Source of the DNA: UBA1494_A sp963973975 | Lineage (GTDB): Bacteria > Bacteroidota > Bacteroidia > Flavobacteriales_E > Vicingaceae | Length of the DNA: 49,085 nucleotides | Reading direction: 5' to 3' | Assembly (NCBI GenBank): GCA_963973975.1 | Contig: CAXBCF010000024.1 | Coordinates: 1-49,085 of the forward strand | Part shown: positions 7,423 through 15,734 of the stretch, piece by piece | Numbering within the stretch: position 1 is the first letter of the stretch | How the letters are laid out: each line of letters begins with the position of its first letter | Notes under the pieces: model-generated | What the model saw: only the letters and a program-made list of their open reading frames with translations | Database searches by the model: none | Told to the model about the DNA's origin: nothing | Made by a program: the position numbers and the translations under genes

Positions 7423-9219
7423 ATGAAGTTTAGATTTACAATAGGAAGAAAAATCGGTTTCGGTTTCGGGACGTTAATTTTTCTTACCCTAATTGTTTTT
7501 GTATCTACATTTTTTACCCTTCAAGAAAGCAACGAGATAAACGATGAAAATAGTAGAATTAACAATCCTACTATTAAAGAACTTCAAGAATTAAAGTTTT
7601 CAATTTTAGAGTCGAAACTATTTCTAGAAACATGGCTTAAGACACCTAAAGAGCACGAAGACAAAGAGCGCTTAATGCTTTTTAGAAACAAAGAATTTCC
7701 TAAAATTAAGAATAGTCTCAATGAACTTTCTATTTATTGGAATCAAAATCAAAGAGATTCACTAGAATTAATTTGGACTAAAATAGATGATCTTTTCCTC
7801 CAACAAGATATGGACATTGTTGAAGTTTTTGATGAGTTTGATAAATATAATTCTATCGATTATCCTTTTGAGCATTTAAATGCAGTTTCTAGTTTGGAAG
7901 AAGGGGGTGAAATTTACAGACTCACCAAAGAAACCATGTTTATTTTAGGTGGGATGATCGAAACCCATAAAGCAATTACTTCTAAGTCTAACGATGAGAT
8001 GTTTCAATCTTTTGTGAACTTAAATTTCATTGTTCAATACCTTGGCATAGCACTCATTTTATTTGGAATTTTAATAGCTTTTTATACCACCCGAAGCATT
8101 GTCAGACCGGTTCAGAGTTTAAAAGTAGTTGCCATTAAGTTAGGGCGTGGGGTATTTCCTGCTAAGGCAATGAAAGCAGGGAATGACGAGATTGGGGAAA
8201 TGACTATAGCTATGAACAATGTAGTTGAGGGGTTAAAACGAACTAAAGACTTTGCTCAGGAAGTAGGGGCAGGAAACTTCGATAAAGATTATACTCCACT
8301 TAGTAGCAAGGACAGTTTAGGCAAGGCACTGTTGAAAATGCGCGATGATTTAGCAGAAAACGAGCGCTTTTTGGAAGAAAAAGTTCGTCAACGTACTGCT
8401 GAGGTTGTGAAACAAAAAGAAGAAATTGACAAGCAAAAAGAGCAAATAGAAGAATACTTTATTCAAGTAACAGATAGTATTAAATATGCTCAAAGAATTC
8501 AACAAGCAATTCTACCGCCAGAGTCATACGTTAAAAAATTACTACCAGATTCCTTTATTTTCTACAAACCTAAAGACATTGTTAGCGGCGATTTTTACTG
8601 GATGGGAGAAGCAAATGACAAAGTGTTTTTTGCAGCAGTAGATTGCACAGGACACGGAGTGCCAGGTGCTTTTATGAGTATCGTTGGCTACAACCAACTA
8701 AAGCAAGCAATAATTACGACAAATGGTGGAAGTCCGGCAGCTATTCTTGATGATTTAAATCGCGGTGTTGCAGAAACCTTGCATCAGAATGATCCCAATT
8801 CAACGAGTAAAGATGGCATGGATTTATCCCTGTGTTCACTTGATTATAAAACACTTGAGTTAGAATACGCAGGAGCATTTAATCCGCTATATTTGTTGAG
8901 AGACGGAGAGATTAATCAAGTAAAAGCGAATAAATTTCCTATTGGATCTTTTATTCAAGGTAAAACGTCAAGTTTTACAAATAATAAAGTTCAGCTCCAA
9001 AAAGGCGACATCGTTTATATTTTCTCAGATGGTTATGCCGATCAGTTTGGAGGACCAAGGGGCAAAAAAATGATGTATAAAAAGTTTAGAGAAATTCTTA
9101 TTACAAACTCTAATAAACCTTTACCTGATCAAAAAGAAGTGTTGAGGTCTAATCTAATTGATTGGATGGGAAATGAAGAGCAGGTAGACGATATTATTAT
9201 AATCGGGGTTAAAGTATAA
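7423..9219 (+). CDS. Membrane HAMP-coiled-coil-SpoIIE (PP2C-type) phosphatase
   Basis: A 598-residue protein from ATG 7423 (the frame is open to 7336 inside the TPR gene, but that part is a shadow). Transmembrane helices at about 10-30 and 202-222 enclose a periplasmic helical domain resembling chemoreceptor-type four-helix sensors. A HAMP domain follows (about 222-275), then a long coiled coil (about 312-365, VRQRTAEVVKQKEEIDKQKE), then a SpoIIE/RsbU-type Ser/Thr phosphatase domain (about 372-598) with metal-binding motifs SGDFYWMG, VDCTGHGVPGAFMS, FSDGYADQFGG and a final VDDIIIIGV. Such enzymes normally dephosphorylate anti-anti-sigma factors or act as signalling outputs; no STAS or kinase partner is in the window. 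Coupled to YfiR-like and TPR genes upstream. Confidence 0.92.
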   Translation: MKFRFTIGRKIGFGFGTLIFLTLIVFVSTFFTLQESNEINDENSRINNPTIKELQELKFSILESKLFLETWLKTPKEHEDKERLMLFRNKEFPKIKNSLNELSIYWNQNQRDSLELIWTKIDDLFLQQDMDIVEVFDEFDKYNSIDYPFEHLNAVSSLEEGGEIYRLTKETMFILGGMIETHKAITSKSNDEMFQSFVNLNFIVQYLGIALILFGILIAFYTTRSIVRPVQSLKVVAIKLGRGVFPAKAMKAGNDEIGEMTIAMNNVVEGLKRTKDFAQEVGAGNFDKDYTPLSSKDSLGKALLKMRDDLAENERFLEEKVRQRTAEVVKQKEEIDKQKEQIEEYFIQVTDSIKYAQRIQQAILPPESYVKKLLPDSFIFYKPKDIVSGDFYWMGEANDKVFFAAVDCTGHGVPGAFMSIVGYNQLKQAIITTNGGSPAAILDDLNRGVAETLHQNDPNSTSKDGMDLSLCSLDYKTLELEYAGAFNPLYLLRDGEINQVKANKFPIGSFIQGKTSSFTNNKVQLQKGDIVYIFSDGYADQFGGPRGKKMMYKKFREILITNSNKPLPDQKEVLRSNLIDWMGNEEQVDDIIIIGVKV

Positions 9220-9250
9220 ATACTACTTTTATTCTTTAAATTCTTAAGTC

Positions 9251-9973
9251 ATGCTGGACACTATCAATTTCCAAAACATTCTATTTATCGATATTGAAAC
9301 TGTTTCTCAATATCCAAACTTTAAGAAAGTACCAAGTAATTGGAAAAAGTTATGGGAAAGAAAAGCTGGTTTTCTTGCAAAAGACGGAGAAACAGCTGAA
9401 GAGTTGTATGAAAGAGCTGCAATTTATGCCGAATTTGGAAAAATTATTTGTATTTCTGTCGGAGTTTATAGATTGGTAGACAATCAACCCTTTTTCAAAA
9501 TCAAATCTTTTTTTGGAGATGATGAAAAGCAGTTGCTTAGTGATTTTGGAAAATTATTGAAAGAGAAATTTTCATCCTCAGATTATTTGCTATGTGCACA
9601 CAATGGAAAGGAGTTTGACTTTCCATACATAGCAAGAAGAATGTTAGTTAATCGATTACCACTTCCATATTTGCTTGATATTGCTGGAAAGAAACCTTGG
9701 GAAGTTCAGCACTTAGATACATTACAACTTTGGAAATTTGGTGATTTTAAAAATTATACATCCTTAGAATTGTTGGCAGCTTTATTTGAAATTGAGTCCC
9801 CAAAAAATGATATGGATGGTTCTGAAGTTGGTAAAACCTATTGGATTGAAAAGAATCTTGAAAAAATAGTCACTTATTGCCAAAATGATACCTTGACAAT
9901 CGCTCAATTGCTATTAGCATATCAAGGAAAACCGCTTTTAGAAAAGACCCAAATAGAAATCGCTGATAATTAA
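9251..9973 (+). CDS. Predicted 3'-5' exonuclease, PolB-like (DEDDy)
   Basis: A 240-residue ribonuclease-H-fold exonuclease of the type related to the proofreading domain of B-family polymerases. Exo I is FIDIETVSQYP (D and E), Exo II is CAHNGKEFDFPYIARRM, and Exo III is YCQNDTLTIAQL (Y and D), so all four acidic residues and the tyrosine are present. Length is normal for the stand-alone family. ATG 9251 lies 31 nt after the phosphatase. The stop overlaps the next start by one base (TAATG), implying translational coupling with the ABC ATPase gene, an unexpected partner. Likely acts on DNA or RNA 3' ends in the cytoplasm; the substrate is unknown. Confidence 0.85.
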   Translation: MLDTINFQNILFIDIETVSQYPNFKKVPSNWKKLWERKAGFLAKDGETAEELYERAAIYAEFGKIICISVGVYRLVDNQPFFKIKSFFGDDEKQLLSDFGKLLKEKFSSSDYLLCAHNGKEFDFPYIARRMLVNRLPLPYLLDIAGKKPWEVQHLDTLQLWKFGDFKNYTSLELLAALFEIESPKNDMDGSEVGKTYWIEKNLEKIVTYCQNDTLTIAQLLLAYQGKPLLEKTQIEIADN

Positions 9974-11709
9974 TGGAAGAGTCGATCATTGCAATTGAAA
10001 ATCTTTCAATTTCTTTTCTCGATGGAAAGAATAAAAATTTAGCAGTCAATAATTTATCGTATAAAATTAGTCCAGGTAAAACCTTGGGCATAGTTGGAGA
10101 GTCTGGCTCTGGAAAATCAATTACTTCTTTAGCAATAATGGGCTTACTACCTGCTTCTGCAAGAATTAAAAGCGGCACTATTAATTATATTAATGGGGAT
10201 AAAAAAATTAACTTATTGGAGTTAAATCACCAGCAAATGCGAAAATTCAGAGGCAATGAAATTGCCATGATTTTTCAAGAGCCAATGACTTCTTTAAACC
10301 CTGTTATTTGCTGTGGTGAACAAGTTGCTGAAGCTATACGTTTGCACCAAAATAGTTCAAAAAAAGAAGCTAAAAAACAAGTTTTAGACTGGTTTAACGA
10401 AGTGCAACTTCCTCGACCTGAACAAATTTATACTGCATATCCTCATGAAATTTCCGGAGGACAAAAACAACGGGTCATGATTGCAATGGCAATGTGTTGT
10501 AGCCCTAAATTATTAATTGCTGATGAGCCAACAACTGCACTTGACGTTACTGTTCAAAAGAAAATTTTAGCGCTCATAAAAGACTTACAAATCAAACATC
10601 AAATGAGTGTGATTTTTATCACTCATGATTTAGGCGTTGTAGCTGAAATTGCTGATGATGTGGTTGTGATGAAGCAAGGAGAAAAAGTAGAATCGGGAAA
10701 GACAAGTGATTTATTTTTTAATCCTCAACATCTTTATACTAAAGGCCTTTTAGCTTGCAGACCTCCAATGGATTTTAAGCTACAGCGTTTGCCAACAGTA
10801 GCAGATTTTTTAAACCTTGAAGTACAATTATCCCCATCTCAATATGTAGAGAAATTTAAAATTTCTAAAGAAGCTCAAAATGAGCAACTACAAAAAGTGT
10901 TGAGTGCACCAAAAATACTGAACGTAAAGAACTTAAAAACATACTTTCCCATTTATAAGGGTGTTTTTAGAAGAATTCAGGGTTATGTTAAAGCAGTAGA
11001 TGATGTCAGCTTTCATGTTCACGAGGGGGAAACCTTGGGTTTGGTTGGAGAATCGGGTTGTGGGAAAACTACATTAGGTAGAACCATTTTGCGATTAATA
11101 GAACCAACAGAAGGATTGATTAACTATAAAGGTCACGTTTTCTCTGATTTCAATGCTAATCAATTGAGAAAAATTAGAAAGGAAGTACAAATTATTTTTC
11201 AAGATCCTTATTCCTCACTCAATCCAAAAATTCCAATTGGTGAAGCCATTATAGAACCCATGCAAGTTCATAATGTGGGTACTAATAATCAAGCACGTAA
11301 AGAAAAGGTGATAGAATTGTTAGAAACGGTTGGTTTATCAGCTGATTTCTATAAACGCTACCCACATGAATTTTCAGGTGGGCAGCGACAAAGAGTTTGT
11401 ATTGCCAGAGCTTTGGCCTTATCTCCAAAATTCATCGTCTGTGATGAATCTGTTTCAGCTTTGGATGTTTCGGTTCAAGCTCAAGTTTTGAATCTTCTAA
11501 ATGACTTAAAACAACAGTTTAACTTCACCTATATTTTTATCTCTCACGACCTCTCAGTTGTAAAGTACATGTCTGATAGAATGATCGTGATGAGAGAAGG
11601 GAAAATTCTTGAAATAGGTTCAGCTGAAGAAATTTATGAAAATCCACAGACTGAATACACCAGACAACTAATAGAAGCTATTCCAAGAATTAATCCTGCG
11701 GTAGTTTAA
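9973..11709 (+). CDS. Peptide-type ABC transporter, two fused ATP-binding domains
   Basis: A 578-residue protein with two complete ABC ATPases of the oligopeptide/dipeptide class (like YejF or a DppD-DppF fusion). Half 1 (about 1-265) has Walker A GESGSGKS, signature ISGGQKQRV and Walker B LLIADEPTTALD. Half 2 (about 310-578) has GESGCGKT, FSGGQRQRV and FIVCDESVSALD. Each half ends with the peptide-transporter C-terminal oligopeptide-binding extension (DLFFNPQHLYTKGLLACRPP, EEIYENPQTEYTRQLIEAIP). No permease or substrate-binding gene is in the window, so it must work with components encoded elsewhere. It is translationally coupled to the upstream exonuclease and shares a TTAA stop with the convergent hppD gene. 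Confidence 0.93.
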   Translation: MEESIIAIENLSISFLDGKNKNLAVNNLSYKISPGKTLGIVGESGSGKSITSLAIMGLLPASARIKSGTINYINGDKKINLLELNHQQMRKFRGNEIAMIFQEPMTSLNPVICCGEQVAEAIRLHQNSSKKEAKKQVLDWFNEVQLPRPEQIYTAYPHEISGGQKQRVMIAMAMCCSPKLLIADEPTTALDVTVQKKILALIKDLQIKHQMSVIFITHDLGVVAEIADDVVVMKQGEKVESGKTSDLFFNPQHLYTKGLLACRPPMDFKLQRLPTVADFLNLEVQLSPSQYVEKFKISKEAQNEQLQKVLSAPKILNVKNLKTYFPIYKGVFRRIQGYVKAVDDVSFHVHEGETLGLVGESGCGKTTLGRTILRLIEPTEGLINYKGHVFSDFNANQLRKIRKEVQIIFQDPYSSLNPKIPIGEAIIEPMQVHNVGTNNQARKEKVIELLETVGLSADFYKRYPHEFSGGQRQRVCIARALALSPKFIVCDESVSALDVSVQAQVLNLLNDLKQQFNFTYIFISHDLSVVKYMSDRMIVMREGKILEIGSAEEIYENPQTEYTRQLIEAIPRINPAVV

Positions 11710-12869
11710 AGCGTTCCTCTTAATTCTTGTTCTCTTTCAATCGATTCAAAAAGTGCTTTGAAGTTTCCTGCTCCAAATCCTCTTGCACCCATGCGTTGAA
11801 TAATCTCAAAGAATAAAGTTGGTCGATCTTCAACAGGTTTAGTGAATATTTGTAATAAATAACCCTCTTCATCAGCGTCGATCATAATTCCCAAACTTTT
11901 GAGCCTTTCAATGTCTTCGTTTAATTCGTGGTTGTGTTCTTTCAGCCTATCAGGAACAGCATTGTAATATTCGTCTGGGGGGATTGATAAAAACTCTACT
12001 CCTCTAGTTCTTAAATCACTAACTGTTTTGATAATGTCATCGGTGGCAACAGCGATGTGTTGAACTCCAGAGCCTTCGTAAAAATCAAGGTATTCTTCAA
12101 TTTGTGATTTCTTTTTTCCCTCAGCAGGTTCATTAATTGGGAACTTAATTCTTCCATTGCCATTGCTCATTACTTTACTCATCAATGCTGAATAATCAGT
12201 GTGAATTTGCTTATCGTCGAAAGACAAAAAGTTGACAAAACCCATTACATCTTCATACCATTTAACCCAAGTATTCATTTCATTCCAGCCTACATTCCCA
12301 ACCATGTGGTCGATGAACTTTAAGCCAGTAGGTTCCGGGTTGTAATCTGATTCCCATTTTCTAAAACCCGGCAAAAAGCTCCCTTTATAATTTTTTCGTT
12401 CCACAAAAAGATGAACCGTTTCACCATAAGTATAGATTCCAGATCGAACAACTTCTCCATTTTCATCTTTCTCTACGGTTGGTTCCATGTAAGATTTAGC
12501 TCCTCTTGAGGTTGTTTCTTCCCAAGATTTTCTGGCATCATCAACCCAAAGAGCAATTACTTTTACCCCATCGCCATGCTTTACAATGTGCTCATTAATT
12601 GGATTTTTAGAACTTAATGGGGTAGTTAGCACTAACCGAATTTTATCTTGCTTAAGCACGTATGAAACGGAATCTTTACTACCAGTTTCCAAACCGCGGT
12701 ATGCATGTGACTGAAAACCAAAGGCAGTTTTATAGAAGTGTGCTGCTTGCTTGGCATTGCCCACGTAAAATTCTACGTAGTCAGTTCCATTCAAAGGCAA
12801 GAAGTCTTGCGCACCTTCAAAAATTTTTTCCATTCCATAGTCGACTGATTTTATTTCTTTTTTTTCCAT
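11706..12869 (-). CDS. hppD: 4-hydroxyphenylpyruvate dioxygenase
   Basis: A 387-residue Fe(II) enzyme that converts 4-hydroxyphenylpyruvate to homogentisate, the second step of tyrosine breakdown. Two vicinal-oxygen-chelate halves are visible: an N-terminal one from FYVGNAKQAAHFYKTAFGF and a catalytic C-terminal one. The iron ligands are H188 (IDHMVGN), H271 (GVQHIAVATDD) and E355 (LFFEIIQR), and the C-terminal gate helix (GNFKALFESIEREQELRG) is typical. It is the last gene of the minus-strand cluster trhO-hmgA-(four-helix bundle)-hppD; homogentisate dioxygenase upstream takes the product. Its stop overlaps the convergent ABC gene by 4 nt. Confidence 0.97.
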   Translation of the reverse strand: MEKKEIKSVDYGMEKIFEGAQDFLPLNGTDYVEFYVGNAKQAAHFYKTAFGFQSHAYRGLETGSKDSVSYVLKQDKIRLVLTTPLSSKNPINEHIVKHGDGVKVIALWVDDARKSWEETTSRGAKSYMEPTVEKDENGEVVRSGIYTYGETVHLFVERKNYKGSFLPGFRKWESDYNPEPTGLKFIDHMVGNVGWNEMNTWVKWYEDVMGFVNFLSFDDKQIHTDYSALMSKVMSNGNGRIKFPINEPAEGKKKSQIEEYLDFYEGSGVQHIAVATDDIIKTVSDLRTRGVEFLSIPPDEYYNAVPDRLKEHNHELNEDIERLKSLGIMIDADEEGYLLQIFTKPVEDRPTLFFEIIQRMGARGFGAGNFKALFESIEREQELRGTL

Positions 12870-12883
12870 AGTTTTTAGAATTT

Positions 12884-12901
12884 AGAATTTAGACCTTAGA
12901 G
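12884..12901 (+). repeat. Left inverted repeat of the four-helix-bundle segment
   Basis: AGAATTTAGACCTTAGAG; it matches the reverse complement of 13319-13336 at 17 of 18 positions. It sits in a string of TTTAGAA heptamers covering 12874-12908, directly outside the hppD start codon. The pair brackets the four-helix-bundle gene. Confidence 0.7.
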
Positions 12902-12917
12902 TTTAGAAAGTTTGATT

Positions 12918-13265
12918 TTACAGGCTTTTTTTAAAACCAATAGTCATTTTCTGAAACTCATGAATCATACTTTCTAATGCATTAAAATTTTCTGTTGTAA
13001 TATAATTTCTATTTTTTGCTAATATTAATTGTGTTTCTAATTCAAATGATGAACCTAAAGCAATACTTAAAAAATGAGAAAACGATTTATCGGTACCTGC
13101 CGAACCTTCTGCAATATTGCTTGGAATTGAAATCGAACTTCTACTTATTTGAGAGGCTAGACCAAATTTTTCATCTTTAGGGTAAGTTTCTAATACATTA
13201 AAAATTTCATCAGCAATTTGAATCCCAATCTCCCAAATTTTCAGGTTTTTATACCGATGTTTCAT
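12918..13265 (-). CDS. Four-helix-bundle protein (23S rRNA IVS / Avd-like family)
   Basis: A 115-residue all-helical protein of the small four-helix-bundle family first noted inside 23S rRNA intervening sequences and related to the Avd accessory protein of diversity-generating retroelements. Diagnostic segments are YKNLKIWEIGIQIADEIF, YPKDEKFGLASQISRSSIS and IPSNIAEGSAG near residue 50, then helical LGSSFELETQLILAKN. Molecular function is unknown. It lies between hmgA and hppD, two genes normally adjacent in function, and is bracketed by near-perfect 18-bp inverted repeats made of TTTAGAA-like units. No rRNA or retroelement reverse transcriptase is present, so it looks like an independent insertion. 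Confidence 0.88.
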   Translation of the reverse strand: MKHRYKNLKIWEIGIQIADEIFNVLETYPKDEKFGLASQISRSSISIPSNIAEGSAGTDKSFSHFLSIALGSSFELETQLILAKNRNYITTENFNALESMIHEFQKMTIGFKKSL

Positions 13266-13318
13266 TGTCTTTAAAAAATTTAACTTACCTATAAAGTACT
13301 CAAATTAATTACTGAATT

Positions 13319-13336
13319 CTCTAATGTCTAAATTCT
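13319..13336 (-). repeat. Right inverted repeat of the four-helix-bundle segment
   Basis: CTCTAATGTCTAAATTCT, the inverted partner of 12884-12901 (17/18). Related units (TCTAATGTCTAACTTCTAATTCT) continue to about 13356, where the homogentisate dioxygenase stop codon begins. Confidence 0.7.
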
Positions 13337-13355
13337 AATGTCTAACTTCTAATTC

Positions 13356-14513
13356 TCACTCAATCCAGCTCTTATAATATTTTCCATCATCAATTTTCAT
13401 TGCGTCTTCAGTTAATTTGAGTGGTTTAAAGGTATCTATCATTACTGCCAACTCTTGGGTTTCTTTTTGACCAACACTTCTTTCATAAGCTCCCGGATGT
13501 GGACCATGAGGAATTCCACCTTGGTGCAAGGTGATTTGTCCTTGATCAATGTCGTTTCTACTCATAAAATCTCCGTCAACGTAATACAAAACTTCGTCAG
13601 AATCGATGTTGCTGTGGTTGTAAGGAGCGGGAATTGCCTCAGGATGGTAATCGTAAAGCCTTGGGCAAAAAGAACATATTACAAACCCTTGAGCTTGAAA
13701 AGTTTGATGAACCGGAGGTGGTTGATGCACTCTTCCCGTGATGGGTTCAAAATCATGTATTGAAAAAGCATAAGGATAATTGTAGCCATCCCAGCCAACT
13801 ATATCAAATGGATGCGAAGCATAAAGGTAATCGTACAAAATGCCTTCTTTCTTTATTTTAATCAAAAAATCGCCTTTCTCATCATGCGTTTCCAATTCTG
13901 AAGGGCCTCTTAAATCTCTTTCACAGAAAGGAGAATGTTCTAATAGCTGACCAAAATGGTTTCGATAGCGATTTGGAGTGTAAATTGGGCTGTAAGATTC
14001 CGTAATTAAATGGCGGTTTTCTTCCGTATCAAATTCAATTTGATAAATCATCCCTCTTGGAATAACCAAATAGTCACCATACTTAAAGTCGATATTGCCT
14101 AAAAAGGTGCGCAGTTTTCCGCTTCCTTTATGGATAAAAATCACTTCGTCTGCATCGGTATTTTTATAAAAATATTCTTTTGTAGAAGATTTTGGTGCAG
14201 CCAATGAAATCGTTAAATCATTATTTGTCAGCACAGGTTTTCTACTTTCTAAAAAATCATTTTCTGGTTTAACATTGAAGCCGATAAGTCTTCTAGACTT
14301 CATGTTTTTTTCCACTTCAATTCTTGGGCGCAAATCTTTTGAACCTAAGATTTCTTTAACCATCGTTGGACGATAAGTATGGTACATCAAAGTTGACATT
14401 CCGTCAAAACCAATCGTTCCAAAAAGTTGCTCGTAATACAAGCCACCATCTGCTTTTTTGAAAGTAGTGTGTCTTTTATGTGGAATTTTCCCTAGTTGTT
14501 TATAAAATGGCAT
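13356..14513 (-). CDS. hmgA: Homogentisate 1,2-dioxygenase
   Basis: A 385-residue cupin-fold Fe(II) dioxygenase that opens the homogentisate ring to maleylacetoacetate. Recognisable stretches are YEQLFGTIGFDGMSTLMYH at the N-terminus, HKGSGKLRTFLGNIDFKYGDYLVIPRG in the middle and the metal site: H300 in YNHSNIDSDEV with its acidic residues, and H336 in IPHGPHPGAYE. It is shorter than the roughly 440-residue animal enzyme, as usual in Bacteroidota. It lies 33 nt after trhO and upstream of hppD in the same direction, giving two consecutive tyrosine-catabolic steps; the next enzymes (maleylacetoacetate isomerase, fumarylacetoacetase) are not in the window. Confidence 0.96.
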   Translation of the reverse strand: MPFYKQLGKIPHKRHTTFKKADGGLYYEQLFGTIGFDGMSTLMYHTYRPTMVKEILGSKDLRPRIEVEKNMKSRRLIGFNVKPENDFLESRKPVLTNNDLTISLAAPKSSTKEYFYKNTDADEVIFIHKGSGKLRTFLGNIDFKYGDYLVIPRGMIYQIEFDTEENRHLITESYSPIYTPNRYRNHFGQLLEHSPFCERDLRGPSELETHDEKGDFLIKIKKEGILYDYLYASHPFDIVGWDGYNYPYAFSIHDFEPITGRVHQPPPVHQTFQAQGFVICSFCPRLYDYHPEAIPAPYNHSNIDSDEVLYYVDGDFMSRNDIDQGQITLHQGGIPHGPHPGAYERSVGQKETQELAVMIDTFKPLKLTEDAMKIDDGKYYKSWIE

Positions 14514-14546
14514 AAGTATTTATTCTTTAGTGGTTGAAGGTAGTCA

Positions 14547-15602
14547 TTATTTTTTTGCTGTTAAAATATTTTTAAGGTTGGGTCTTAAACGACTTTTAAA
14601 AACTGCATGTGCATTTGGCTTTTCTTTACCTTTTCTCAATTTTCTCTGATCCTCAATAGGCAAAGAAGCAATGTGTTGACATTCCTGAGTGCAACAGCCG
14701 GCATATTTTTCAGCACATTTTTTGCATTGAATAAACAGTAAATGACAATCATCATTTGCACAGTTGGTATGAGTATCACACGCTTCTCCACACTGATGGC
14801 ATTCACTAATTATTTCATTTGAAATCTTTTCGCCCAAGCGCTCATCAAACACAAAGTTTTTTCCACGAAAACGATTTTCTAAGTTTTCAGCTTTAATTTG
14901 TCGAACATAGTCAATAATACCTCCATGCAACTGATTGACATCTGAAAACCCCTTATGCTTTAAGTAGGCACTAGCTTTTTCACAGCGAATTCCTCCAGTG
15001 CAATAGAGCAATACTTTTTTGTCTTTTTTCCCTTCCAATAGTTTTTCTACTTCCGGTAATTCTTCTCTAAAAGTATCTACTTCAGGACAAACAGCATTTT
15101 CAAAATGACCTACTTCACTTTCGTAATGATTGCGCATATCAACTACAATTGAATCGGGGTCATTCATGGCTTCATTAAACTCTTTTGCAGAAAGGTGTTT
15201 GCCAACGTTGGTTACATCAAATGTCCCGTCATCTAAGCCATCTGCTACAATTTTTGAACGCACCTTTATTTTTAGCTTGTAAAATGATTTCCCATCGTCT
15301 TCAACTGCTTTTTTGATGGGCATATTTTCAAAAATTTTTCTTGTTTGAAGTCTTAAAAGAAATTCATCCCAATGATGCTCTGGAATACTCATTTGAGCAT
15401 TTACACCCTCTTTGGCGAGATAGGTTCTGCCAAAAATATTTAAAGCGTCCCATTCTTTATAAAGTTCATCTCTTAATTCTTCAGGTGAGTCAATGATAAC
15501 ATAGCGGTAAAAAGAAATTGTAATTCGTTTGAAGCTTTCAGCCATCAACAATTCCTTTAATACCTTTTTATCGAATTTATTAAACAGTGTCACGGTAAAC
15601 AA
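14547..15602 (-). CDS. trhO: tRNA uridine(34) hydroxylase, rhodanese-domain TrhO
   Basis: A 351-residue member of the YceA/UPF0176 family, which hydroxylates wobble uridine 34 of tRNA. The order is an N-terminal ferredoxin-like domain (ISFYRYVIIDSPEEL, GRTYLAKEGVNAQMSIP), a rhodanese domain (VVDMRNHYESEVGHF) with active-site cysteine in LYCTGGIRCEKAS, and a Cys-rich C-terminus (CHQCGEACDTHTNCAND, CKKCAEKYAGCC) that likely binds metal. The TTG at 15602 gives the leader NKFDKKVLKELLMAES, which aligns with the E. coli N-terminus; ATG 15545 is a shorter alternative. A minus-strand TAATTTTG (15623-15616) is a candidate -7 element. It heads the minus-strand cluster with the tyrosine genes. Confidence 0.94.
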   Translation of the reverse strand: MFTVTLFNKFDKKVLKELLMAESFKRITISFYRYVIIDSPEELRDELYKEWDALNIFGRTYLAKEGVNAQMSIPEHHWDEFLLRLQTRKIFENMPIKKAVEDDGKSFYKLKIKVRSKIVADGLDDGTFDVTNVGKHLSAKEFNEAMNDPDSIVVDMRNHYESEVGHFENAVCPEVDTFREELPEVEKLLEGKKDKKVLLYCTGGIRCEKASAYLKHKGFSDVNQLHGGIIDYVRQIKAENLENRFRGKNFVFDERLGEKISNEIISECHQCGEACDTHTNCANDDCHLLFIQCKKCAEKYAGCCTQECQHIASLPIEDQRKLRKGKEKPNAHAVFKSRLRPNLKNILTAKK

Positions 15603-15615
15603 AGATTTTAATCTA

Positions 15616-15623
15616 CAAAATTA
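15616..15623 (-). promoter_or_regulatory. Candidate -7 element upstream of trhO
   Basis: On the minus strand this reads TAATTTTG, an exact TAnnTTTG match 14 nt before the TTG start at 15602. A good -33 partner was not seen, so confidence is low. Confidence 0.3.
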
Positions 15624-15704
15624 AGTAAAGCTAAGGCTAGTAAAAAATGATACATATCAGTTGGAAAATTTATAAAGAAGCATGTGCTTGGTTAAAGGAA
15701 TTCC

Positions 15705-15712
15705 TATTTTTG
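15705..15712 (+). promoter_or_regulatory. Candidate -7 element upstream of threonine dehydrogenase
   Basis: TATTTTTG matches TAnnTTTG exactly and lies 22 nt before ATG 15735, which would leave a leader of about 15 nt. The -33 region is weak (TTGG at 15688 is too close). Confidence 0.35.
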
Positions 15713-15734
15713 GTTTTTAAATAAAATAGGTGAT

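Noticed and set aside
12918..13265. Diversity-generating retroelement suggested by the Avd-like protein
   Set aside because: There is no reverse transcriptase, template repeat or variable repeat nearby.
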